Source of the DNA: Neocallimastix lanati (nom. inval.)
Lineage: Eukaryota > Neocallimastigomycota > Neocallimastigomycetes > Neocallimastigales > Neocallimastigaceae
Assembly (NCBI GenBank): GCA_016946835.1
Contig: JACVTC010000021.1
Location: 847,501 to 907,500, forward strand
Direction of reading: 5' to 3'
DNA: 60,000 bases
The notes below the pieces were generated by a model that worked only from the letters and a program-made list of their open reading frames with translations, did no database searches and had not been told where the DNA came from. The translations under genes were made by a program, and so were the position numbers. Shown here piece by piece: positions 41,650 to 53,982 of this stretch. The number at the start of each line of letters is the position of its first letter. The stretch's first letter is position 1.

Positions 41650-42195
41650 TAGTAACTTAATTTGCATAAAAGCATAAATAAATATAAATATATAGTATAC
41701 TTATTAAGTAAGTAATTATCACTCCTTCAAATGAGATTTTTATATAAAAAATATTATTTGTAAATTTAGTTATTTTTATCCTATTTGAATCTTTTGTTAA
41801 TATGTCATCTCGCAATTTTCCATGACTTAATATTTTTAAATTTATTATATCTCTATTAAAATGGTATATGACATCGCTATGTTTTAATTTTGTATTAATT
41901 TCATCATTTTTCCTTATATACATTTACTTGCTTGATTATCAGTATATATCGTTGCATTTAATTTCTTATTTAATATTTCTTTAATAATGTTACTTAACCG
42001 TAGTATTTTCTTGATACTTTCTGAAACATTTATAATATTCCGCTTCTGCGGTAGATGTGGCAACACATGATTGCCTTTTAGATATTCAGTATCTAGGACT
42101 TTTTCTCGTTAAAAATAATTCCACCAGATTAAAAATAATTTCACCAGATTAAAAATAATTCCACCAGAAGTTGATTTTCTATCAATCTTTTCACC
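41650..42195 (-). pseudogene. Decayed Ty1/copia RNase H fragment
   Basis: In shifting minus-strand frames: IDRKSTSGG (42166-42190), then SCVATSTAEAEYY (around 42050-42080), a YTDNQAS-like segment near 41950, and KHSDVIYHFNRD followed by DDILTKDS (41785-41890). These are the ordered landmarks of copia RNase H, so the fragment is the 3' end of pol. It is split by frameshifts and by a 20-bp triplication. Upstream pol is missing. The end near 41720 (GAAGGAGTGATAA) resembles a polypurine tract and LTR start. Confidence 0.85.
42111..42170. repeat. 20-bp tandem triplication inside the copia RNase H fragment
   Basis: AAAAATAATTCCACCAGATT, 42111-42130, 42131-42150 and 42151-42170, with one or two changes each. 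It repeats the codons around GGIIF. Confidence 0.9.
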
Positions 42196-42596
42196 TTGGG
42201 AAATCCAAGTTCAAGTTCGTTTATGCAATTAACTGTCCCCCCCCTTCCCCCTCTTTTCATCATATTTAATTTTATAATCTTTTGTACTATTTATATATAT
42301 TTTTTAAAATATTGATTACTTTGTTCCAACCTGAAATTGTTGATTGTTCACTTTTTCTAGGAAACGTATATTTACGGCAAATAAAATTTCCGTTCTTGTA
42401 CATTTTAATAGGTAAATTAGGGATCTAATTGCACTTTTTTGTATTTATTTGTCGAAAGATTTTTTTTTTTTATTTTCAGATATGTCTTTGTCTCCTCTGC
42501 AAGACATTTTTTCTTTTTCGAGTATTGTTTATATTAAATTTTTCTAAAATAGGGAAGGAAGACTTTCTCTTAAAGGTAATTTGAAAGATATTATTA

Positions 42597-42644
<48 letters not shown>

Positions 42645-43127
42645 TCCTTCCTTCCTTTAAAAACCTATCTCTAAAAATTTCACATATTGCAATTTTCCTC
42701 CAAGAAAGGAGACACAGTACGTAAAAAAAAAAAAAAAAAATTAATACCATCATCAAAATCTTTCTCTTTATCATCCGGAAATGTTCAATGGTTTCTCATG
42801 AACAATCAAAGAAAATTTAATAAAAAAAAAAAATTTCATCAACAAATTGAATGAATTGAATTGTTAAACTTAAAATTATTCAAATTTAAATCATAAAAGT
42901 ATAAAGTATTCAGGATGTACCTACTAGGTAATGATGCTACTTATACACCACAACAAGGGTAACATATTGGGAAATATTCTGATTCCAGTTTGCTTATTAT
43001 ATATAAGGTCTCAAATCAAATTTGAATCCATATTTAATTTGTTCAATTCAATTCAATTCAATTCAATTCAAAAAAAATCCGGAGAGAATATTGTGAATAT
43101 TTTAGAGATAAACGTTGAGTAAAAAAC

Positions 43128-43158
<31 letters not shown>

Positions 43159-43280
43159 ACCCAAATTTAAACTTCTTGTATTTAATTGATCTCATCGAAG
43201 TGAGTATTTGAATAATGTACATTTTCTCTGTAAAAAATTTTTTTTTTTTTTTTTTTCGTATTTCTTCAAAGAAAGTTTCT

Positions 43281-43315
<35 letters not shown>

Positions 43316-43798
43316 GTCCATGACTAATGTGAAAAGTGTAGGAATATTTTTATTTTTTAAATTAAAATAAGAAATAAATAATAAGTGAGGCTTTCTTCCA
43401 CTCTTTTAAAGCATGGAAAGCATGGAATCGTCACGTTAATAGCACAAAAAAAAAACTAGCTATACTAGATATAAATAGTTCCTAAGACATATTATAAATA
43501 GTGGTGGTGTTTGTATTAAAAGGTCTTAATTTTTTTTTTTTAAACCCAAAAATCTAAAACAAACCTTGGTTAAAAGCATTTTGAGCTTTTTTTTTTTTTT
43601 TTTTTTTTTTTTTAATGTTCTTTTTAATTGATTCTACTAAAAAGGTATAGAGTAAAGAAAAAAAAAAAAAAAAAAAAAAAAAGAAAAACTTGAACTAAGG
43701 ATAAAGGAGACTTAGACTACGAGATTTTAAAGTGGAAAGGTACCTTTTTATTATTGGTTAAAAAATCTAATGAGAGAAAAGAGTTAACCGTTATTATA

Positions 43799-43843
<45 letters not shown>

Positions 43844-44574
43844 ATTCATCTTAGTAATTATTGGTTCTAAATTCAAATGATTCATTAAAAGGTATTCCAA
43901 GGCATATATCTTAGAATACCTTTTAATTAAAAAAAATTTTTTTATTAGTTATTAAGATTAAATCTAAATAAATCCTTTTAATATGATAAGAGTAAAAATA
44001 AAATATATAAGCCAAATGATAATGACTTTTTTTTTTTTTTTATTTTAAAATATTTTTCATATACGATTTTTTTTTCTTTTATTTTTATTTTTCTTGTTTT
44101 TAAATCTTATATATATCACATAAAATTATTCTATTTTAATTTTTTTTTCCTATTTTCTTTTAATAATGATAATAATAATAAAAAAAAAGGGATAAACAAA
44201 TATTTAAATAATATAACAAAATATAAATTTATTTACGTATATATATATATATATATATATTTTAATAATATTTCATATATAGTTATTATTTTTATTATTT
44301 TTTTATTTTTTTTTTTTTTGAAATATATGTTTTTTTTTTTTTTTTTTGATAAATTATTTATTTTTTATACGAGGGAGAGAGAAAAAATAAATAATATAAT
44401 CATTTAAATATATAAAAAAAATAAAATAAATATATTCAAATATCTTAATGTAATCTTTTTTTTTTTTTTTTTTTTTTTTTAATACTTATAAAATACAATT
44501 ACTTTTAAAATAAACAATAAATAAACTATATAAAATGTTAGGTAATTTCTTTTTAATAAAATTTACATATTTAA

Positions 44575-44605
<31 letters not shown>

Positions 44606-45098
44606 ACATTTCAATAGTTAAAATTTTCCCGGATATAATTTTTTTTTTTAAAGTAAAAGAAAATTTAAAAATACATTGAAAAAAATAAGGAAAAAAATTA
44701 TTAAATTATTAACATATAAACAAAGTTTGAATTAAAAGAAAAAAATAATTTATTAATATAATATTTATATATGTATATTTTTTTGTATAAAAAGAATAAA
44801 TATTATTTAAAGGATAGAATAGAAATGAAGATGGTTATCATTAGTAGTATTAGTATGAGGTCATTAATTTATTGGTATTGAAATAATAATAATAATTAAT
44901 AAATAATAATTTTTTTTTTTGGGAGAAGAGATTACTTATTGTATATCTATGTGTTATTATTATTATTATTATTATTATTTTGGGGTAGTTTTTTTTTTTT
45001 TTTTTTTTTTAATTTTTTTGATTACTTTTGATTTTCCTTTTTTTTTTTTTTTTTTTTCTTTTTTTTTTAGTTAAGGATATATTTTTTTTATTTCCCTT
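42196..45098. other. AT-rich spacer downstream of the AOS-PKS gene
   Basis: Many poly-A/T runs of 20-45 bp (for example 42601-42642, 43801-43840), C-rich CCCCCCCC near 42238, (ATTCA)n near 43040-43070, and (ATT)n near 44957-44979. No coding segment found. Confidence 0.7.
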
Positions 45099-45770
45099 CT
45101 ATATCTTTATAGCATTATTTATTTTTTCTACATCTTCTATGGTAATATTGATTGGATTTTCTTCATCATTTTGTATTATACTCTTGGCCATTTCGAGTGC
45201 CATCTTCTTCATATTTTCGGCACTAGAGGCAATATCATTAACATATTTTAATTTATAGGCTTGAATGGCACTTATTTTTTCCTTTTCAATTTTTTCAATT
45301 AAATTCAAGGATTGGGTATCATTTTTGGCATTCACTAACTCCGTAATCCAATTAATGTTAATGGGATTATTATGGGAGGAGAGGTAGGAACGACGAGTGA
45401 TGAGCCTCCAGTTGGAGAGAATGGCTAAAAGTATATTGAGATCTGTAATCTCTCCATTGAGACAGCAAATCACCGGTACATTAACATTGGCTAATTTCAT
45501 ACAATGGAAATAAATTTTATAAATTTCATTAATCTTCGTCTTGGATGGCTTCGTCTTATTAAGCTCTTCCTTTAGGGAGGGTTCTAATCCTTTCGAAAGT
45601 TGGTCTTCATATTCAATGATCAGAGCTTTCATCTTTTTCAGCTGTGAAAGCTTCGTTATAGCCTGTCCAAATTCTTCTGCATACTCCAAGGTCATATAAT
45701 CATTCGTCATGGTAAGACTGTAAATTCCATCCTCTATGGGTTGATAATGAACATATTTTTGCGGTGGTCC
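45099..45770 (-). other. C-terminal crotonase-like domain
   Basis: About 220 residues after a Thr/Ser/Asn linker. GIYSLTMTN, KALIIEYED, NVPVICCLNGEI and NWRLITRRS follow the order of the enoyl-CoA hydratase fold, nearest in layout to the decarboxylating ECH of beta-branching polyketide cassettes. The usual oxyanion-hole glycines after NG are missing, so catalysis is doubtful. Confidence 0.6.
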
Positions 45771-48700
45771 ATGTGACTTCCTTTCCATCTTACTACCCTT
45801 TAAAACGTTATTTTTACTAAGATTTCCCTTTTTGTCATCACTATTACGTAATGTTTTTTCACTATCAATACTTTCACCTACACTACCATATCCAGTACTA
45901 CTTCTTCCTCCCGTACTACTTTCACCGGTACTACTATCTCCAACACTACTATCTCCAGCACTGCTATCACCTGAATTACTATCATCTGAATTACTATTGG
46001 TTGGAGAATAGGAACGACGTTGAGTATTAGAACTTTCTTGACTTTGAGTGTAGGGTGAGGTAGAACGAGAATTAGAAAGCGATGACATTAATGAAGTAGT
46101 AGTTGTTGTAGTACTAGTAGTATTATTATTAACTGTAGTGGTAGTGTTGGTAGTGTTGGTAGTGGTGGTAGTGGTGGTAATGGCAGTAGTTTTCATATAT
46201 TTACTTAAAATATATTTTTCTTTTTCTTCCAGCACCTTATGGAATTTAAGGGGTGGGAATTGAGATTGAAGTAAGGCGGGTACCGAAAGTTCAGGATGAA
46301 TTCTATACTTTAGGACATTGGTTATTGGGGCAATATGTTTTTCATATTCAGGATTAAGTTGGAATCGAGCCATCAACTGAAGACAGGGATCGACATCTTC
46401 TCTTATGAAAAAGTCTAAAATATCCGGTAAATCTTCAGAGTCCAGGAATTCAATAATCTCTGAAAATTCACGGAATTGTCCTTCCTGTTTCCATTGTGAA
46501 AGATAACCTGAACCCTTCATGGCGGGTAAGGAGAAGCATTGACCAGAGAGTCCTTGTCTTCTACGGTAATATACAAGATTACCGAGGAAGGCATTGGCTC
46601 CACCATAGGCAATTTGACCGGTATTACCGAGAAGATCGAGGACAGAGGAAAAGAGGACAAAGGTGGAGAGAGGATAACCCTTTTGACTAATCTTATGAAG
46701 ATTAAGAGCTCCACGAGCTTTAGGTTCATAGGTGGCAATAAAGCTTTCAAGACCAGAATCACGAATAAGTTTTGGTCCAAATTTATTAGCAAAGTGGAAA
46801 ACTCCATCCAGGGATGGACTGGTTTCCTTAAAGAGCTTTTCTACTTCATCATACTTGGATATATCACATTTAACAATCGAGACTTGCGCGCCACGTTGAC
46901 GTAAGGCCTTCACTATCGGATGATCCTTTTTACTTTCAGGATTAGAAGAAGTGGTCAATACAAGATGATGAGCTCCACGAAGTTGCATCCAAAGACAAAC
47001 TCTTAAACCAACACCACCAAAGGCTCCTGTAACTAAATAGGATTTATCTTCTTTAAAGATATTTCCTGGAAGACATTCATAACCAACAGATTGTTCTCCT
47101 TTTCTACCTTTTTCTTTTTCTTTTTCTTCTTCTTCTTCTTTTTCTTCCATAATAAGACATGATTTACCCTGACTACGACCACTAATGATTTCAATGGTAG
47201 CATTATTCATCTTTGTCAACGGATAGGATTTAAGTTCAATAGCTTCTACGGTGCATTTATTAATTTTTTCAATGGCTTCTCTTACTAAAGGTGCCATTTG
47301 TTTGACACTGAGGGCACTCATTTGAACAACCTTATGTGTCGTTCTCTTCTTAACATGATGATCAAGATTACCTACCTTAATGTATTCACCTCCTTCCCTT
47401 AAGCAGGCTTCCAATACCTCTTCATGATCAAATTTTACATTGGCATCAATAACATAGTGAACCCCCTGATTATTGGTGAAGGCCTTGACCTGTTGAACGC
47501 ATTGATTACGATCTCCGTCGGAGTGTATCATTCGTTGACTCTTGAAAAGATTGGAAAAGATTGGATTAGGGCTACGACTGTATTTTTTGGAGCGATCATC
47601 TAACACGATTGAAATTTGTTTCTGTTGAGCAATAACTACGAGAGCTTGCATTAAATCGACAGCATTAGTGGTAAGAAGAACCGACTCATTGGCTTGAATT
47701 TCATTCAAGAGGTAGAGGGCTACCGTGTAGGCATAAACGGAAGAAATAAGTTGTTGCTGTTTCAGGGTATCCTTTCTATCTACGGCAAAGACTAAATCTT
47801 GTGGAATCTTAACATAAGTGGATGGAACGTAATCGCCATAGAAACTGATTCCAAAAACGAAATCGCCTCTCTTGAATTTCTTTACCTTACTACCAACATT
47901 CACAATAGTACCAACACATTCAATCACACTGGAACCCTTCATAATCTCTGCAAGTTCCGGATACGAATTTTGAAGGACATCATTATTCTGAAGAGAAATC
48001 GTTTTCACCTTCACAATAACACATTCCTTATCCCTTTCACGACCACTACTACCACTACCATTACTACTACTACTACTACTATTACTACCTTGAAGATCTG
48101 GAATACCGTAGGTCTTACGGAATATCATACGATTAACATGACCAACAAGTTTTGGCTCAGAAACGAAATTTTTGGAACGAATGGACGGAATGGTCGTTTG
48201 ATGAATTAAACGGTAGGCTTGAAGCTCTCCACTGTCATTTACCATAACATCTGGCTCTTCAATGCTAAGGTAGCCCGCGAAAAGTCCCTTGGCAAATTGT
48301 TCGACGGTATTGGCTTGAATTGAGAACATTTGACTCTTTCTGGATTCAGAACGGGCAGCCTTCAACATACCGGGAACCCCGTTAGACGCCGTGAATAAGT
48401 TTTCGATATCTTCACTAACCTTGACATGATCTAATCGAATATTTCCCATCACAAAGTTTAACCCTTCCTTCACATAGTATTGAATCTTAAGGAAGGCCGT
48501 AGGAAGAGAGGCATCCTCTAAAAGCGTCACATCTACCATGCCGAAATCTTCCTTCGGTACACTTCCACTTTGAAGGATGGCTTGAATGGACTCCTGATGA
48601 TTTTCGGTGATTAAATAGACGGAAAGATGATTAAAAGTACTGAGAATGCTTACAAGATGACGATTGACTTCCTCTTCCTGCTTTTTATCACAGAGAACAG

Positions 48701-51700
48701 CAACGTGATGACAGGAGAGAGGGAATCTCTTTTCTAAATTTTCCTCCAACTTTTCGGTACAGAGAACATTATACCATTCCAATGGACGAATGGGTTTCAA
48801 TTTTCGAATCAAAAATTCCATATGATCAATCTTCATGAACGGTTCTCCAGCATCATCATAGATAAAGAGATTAACCATCACCCGACTTAAATCTTGATAT
48901 ATCAATTGACTGACACAGGTAAGGATACCTTCCTTGAAACGACCTCCATTCTTCATTTCTAAACGCTTAATCTTGTAAGGAAGCACTTGACGATTACCAC
49001 AACCAAGGCCTAAACATATGATGGAGTGGAAACAGTTATCGAGAACGGCAGGATGACAAATCATTTGGGCATGATCTTCACGAACAGCAATCTTGGCATA
49101 GGAATATTTTTTACCAGAACGTCCATGTTGAATCAATTGGAATTGAGGTCCATATTGAAGCTCAATGGTATTGGCTCGTTGATAGATTTGTTCCTTACGA
49201 ATACCTTCACCTCCCTTCACCGTGGAACAACTCTTGATTACTTCTGAAAATTCTGGGAAGTTGCTTAATACTTCGGATTCCTTAGGAGAATGAAGAGGTG
49301 GGAAGGTACCCTTACTAATCACGGAACCATCATTCTGTTTCAAAATAAATTGATGATCCTCATCTTCATACAATTTCATAGGAATAAGTCCCTTACTCCT
49401 CAATTGACTTTCGACGGTCTTCTGAAATACGGTAAGTCCTACAAATTCTAAATCATTTAAGGTAACTATAGATTCGGATTCGATAATACCACGACTTCTT
49501 TCATAACCATAGAGGGCACGACTAACACTACCAGCGGCTGGGAAAACAATTTGATTATTAACCTTATGATCCACTAAATATTGATTATTTTCGTATACCC
49601 AAAATTCATCTTCTTCTGTAGCCTTCGTCATCATATCATTATTCCTTTTAACCTCATTCAGGACTTCTTTTTCCTTATTTTCAATTGCTTCTTCTTTCTT
49701 CGCCGTAAAAGGCATCTTAGTCACCGATTTTTTAAGCGGTTCCTCCTTTATGGTACTACGATCTTTCACTTCTGAAGCTGAAACCTTAATTGGAATAGGA
49801 ATAGAAATTGGTGCTGCTAATACTGAAGCTGGTTTTGATGTACTTTTTTCATTCTTTAGAGAGGTGGAAGAAGAAGAGGAGGAGGAGGAGGAAGTGGAGG
49901 ATAAGGAGGAAGTGGAGGAATACTTTTGTAAATTCTTTGAAGAATAAACAGCGGAATTACCATTCAAGGTAGAATTTTTAGTCTTTTGATAATTATATGG
50001 TACGAGTGAAATCATTTGAGTTTTTCCTGGAATTGATTTGGATGAACCCGAACGATCCTTGGTATCAACAGGGCCGCTGGTACCAGTGTTATTATTACTA
50101 TTACTATTACCGGCATTCATTGAAAGATTGGGAGTGGAATTATTTTGTTTCTTTGATATTTCTTCAAGCTTCTTATCTTTTCCTGCTTTCTTTTCGTCTC
50201 TAAGAGTAGAAATAGTGGCAGATTTTATCATCATTTTGGATTCCATATTTTCTCCCTCCTTTTTTAGTGAGGCACTAGTGGCTTTCGCTTTAGCCTCTAT
50301 CTTTTCTTCTAATTTCTTACTTGAGGCTGTTAATGCCATCTTTTCTAAATAGACAACATCCTTTGTCTTCACAATGTTGACATCCCCCGGTAAACCATTT
50401 CTCTTGGCCTTGTAAAGTTTTCTCAAGTATTTATGATTCCAACAACGTGTTGGAAGATCATAATGCATACTGGACAACTGTTGTAAGGTACGATCACCAC
50501 CTTCCACATTCACCATCGTTTCCCAGAGATGGCCAAACTTTAATTTCTGACAAACATTATATCCATACATTGTACAAAGGAAACGAATAAATTGATTGAA
50601 ACGGATATCATAATTAGTGGCAGTGACCGTAGTACTGTTACTGTTACTGTTACGGTTAAGGTTAAGGTTGCTACTGTTATCACGGCTACTATTTTCTTCA
50701 TAGTGGAAACAGTTATAAATTCTGTCCTTTTGATAAAATCCTAAAGAGGATGACTTGAACACCAAATGATCAAAGTGAAGACCAATCTCTAAAATATTTT
50801 TACCATCGGTTGGAAGGAAGTTGGCCGTTTGGGAGAGGGAATGAGCATAGAGCACTGGATTTCTCATATTCATCCACCAGTACTGACCATCTAATGCGTC
50901 GGTATATGGCTTTCCTTCTTTACTGAATTTGGTGGTCGAGAACATGGCAATGGAGGAAGGCTTGGATTTAATGTTCGTTAAACGCTTTATCAGTTCTTCC
51001 TTCATTGCTTCAGAAATCTTTTTGGTGTGGATGGCGAAAGAATCCATTAGGCTACCAAGTATTGGAATCTTTTCAGTATTTGCTTGCTCCATAATCTTCT
51101 TTAGTATTTCCATTTCTCCATTCAATACACATTGCGTTGGAGAAGGAACTCCGGAAATCGAAATTAATTCCTTCTCCGTTGGACTTAACTTGGAAAGTAT
51201 CACCTGACTCAATTTACCAACAGGACAACCTACCAAGATACTATACATCTTGGATAGATTATCATCCTTCTTCACCATCGATAATACCCTTCCATAATGA
51301 TAAAGAATTTGAACAGCCGATTTTAAATCTATCTTTTCTGCAGCATAGGCAGCAGCAATTTCACCAGCACCATAACCAATAACTGCATTTGGAGAAATGC
51401 CATAATAACGGTAGAGTGCCACTAATCCTAATTGAATTATACCATTAATTAAAAGAGTAGTAGTAGGATCCTTGAGAAGATCTTCTCTTAATTTGTTTTT
51501 CTTTTCCTTTTCCTTTTCCTTTTCTTCTTCCTTTACGGATTGGAAAAGACCATAATCTTCAAGAAGAGAACGTCCACTTATCATCTTTAATACCTGATCA
51601 CAATAATCAATGCAGTCAGCAAAGTAGCTATTATTACAATAGAAATCTCTACAGGTATCATAAAAGGTAGCATTTCTAAGGAAGGAAGTAGTGGAGAAGA

Positions 51701-53950
51701 ATGGTTCATCAAAGGCCATGGTCACACCCTTCTTACGATCACTGGCGGTTTCAATATACATAAATTGTTCGGTGGCTCGGTAGCCTGACGAAATGGAATC
51801 CTCTTCATCTTCAATAAATTGACGAATGGTGTCGTAAAATTCATCAGCATCCTTCGTAAAGATAAAGAGTCGATGGGTTAAAACATTTCTAGTGGTCGCA
51901 TTCAAATAAAGCATTGGTAATAATTCTTGTTTGGGTACAGTCCTCCATTTCTTCAAGGTTTCCTTCAACAATCTTAAGTTACTGGCAGAGAAAAAGGCAA
52001 CATAGGCACATGGAATAATTTCACCCTTCTTATTTCTCTTCATCAACACTGAAATATTATTTTTATCGACTTGAGGCTCCTCCTCTAAAATTACGTTGGC
52101 ATTAGCACCACCAAAACCAAATGAGTTGACGGCGGCTCTATGACGTCCTTTACCTGGAAGAGGTTCCACCTTATCAGCAATACGGATACCCAGTTCATCA
52201 CAATGAATCTTTGGATTCAACGTCTCAAACGCGGTCTGTGGAACAATGGTATTCTTGTGGAGGATGAGGGCACCCTTAATTAATCCAACGATACCACTCA
52301 AATATTCACCATGACCCACATTACCTTTCACTGAGCCTACGGGTAGTAAAGGATGTCCATTGGCCTTATTCACCTTACCATAGGCTTCACCGATGGATCG
52401 AGCTTCAATGGGATCACCAACAGAGGTACCGGTACCATGGGCTTCCACAAAATCAATGGTACAAGGATCAATGTGGCCCTTACTGTACACACGTTTCATC
52501 AGTTGACATTGCGCTTCGGAGGATGGGGTTGTCAAGGATGAGGTCTTACCATCTTCATTACAAGCGGTACTTAAAATAGTGGCATAAATACGATTATTAT
52601 CCTTAATGGCCTTTTCATATGGCTTCAACAAGACCATGGCAGCACCCTCTAAACGAGCATAACCATCAGCGCCAATATCAAATGGACGACAGGCTCCCTT
52701 CTTCGAAACGACACGAAGTTGCGAATAGGCTACTCCATTAGCTGGGGCTTGGAAGAAGTTAGTACCGGCAACTAAAGCCATTTCACAGTCACCAGCGGCC
52801 ATCGAATTACAAGCAATGGATAAGGCGGTCATGGAAGAGGAACAAGCGGTATTAGTGGAAAGCGATGGACCATGAAGATTGAAAAGATACGAGACACGAT
52901 TAGCATGGATGGAAGGTTCAATACCACTGTACGTATATTTAGTAATTTTTTCAGGAACAGAAAAGACATAACTACCATAATCCATACCGGAGGTACCCAC
53001 AAAGACCCCCGTATGACTTCCTTTAAAATCATCCATATCCATATTGGCATCTTCAACGGTTTCAACCGTTAATTCACATAGCCATCTCTGTTCTGGAGTG
53101 GCGTCCAACGCTTCATTTTGAGAGATACCAAAATATTTATTATCGAAATCGAAAGCATTTTCAATGAAACCTCCATGAAGGGTTTGTATGGTGCCTGGCT
53201 TTTCGACCTTACTATACCATTCTTCACGATCCCAACGATCTTCTGGAATGAGACCGGTGATCACCTTTTTATCGGTCATTACCTTCCAAAAGTCATCCTT
53301 ATTATTAATTTCACCTGGTAAACGAATACCCGTACCAATGATAGCAAATTTTGGATATTCCTTTGGATAGAGAACCTTTGGATCACTATCAATGACGTGT
53401 TCTTCTAGAACGGAGGAAGAAGTTTCCGTAGGATCCATCATATTTTCAATTTGAATTTCCTTTGGAATCATACTCATATGAATGACGTTAGGATAATGTT
53501 GAATTAATACCGATTGTAATATATGATAGGCTTCATCCAAAAGTCTTAAATCCATGGATCTTATAATATTAAATTTTAACAAATTATAATTCATATTTTT
53601 TTTATGACATACATAAGAACATTCTTTTTTTTTTGTTTTATAGAAGAGGTTCATACATAGCATTATTAAATGATTATAGTAAAATTTTTATTAAATTTGA
53701 ATTTTTTTTTTTTTTTTTCATAAAGAGAAATAGTAAAATAATTAAATTGAAATTATTTAATTATTATTTGTTATTATATTTATAATAATATCAAAGTTTT
53801 ATTTAACATTTTATATAAAAACAATATATATATATATATGAATGTATGGAATATAAAACAATAAAAAATTAGTTATCAGCAAAAAATTAAATCAAATCAA
53901 ATCAATATATTTTAAATAAATGAATAAAAAAAATTAAAAGTGATATAAAT

Positions 53951-53982
<32 letters not shown>

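Noticed and set aside
45760-46240. ACP hidden in the Ser/Thr-rich linker after KR
   Set aside because: DSS/GDSS strings there are low-complexity repeats without the surrounding helices or GxDSL motif.
46496-52541. Many antisense ORFs of 60-136 codons over the PKS
   Set aside because: They are shadows of the real minus-strand frame and show no protein-like pattern.
53555-53663. PKS start at 53663 or at the ATG at 53555
   Set aside because: Possible, but the stretch before the KS fits the missing C-terminus of the oxoamine-synthase domain and joins in phase through intron 2. Kept only as the alternative model.
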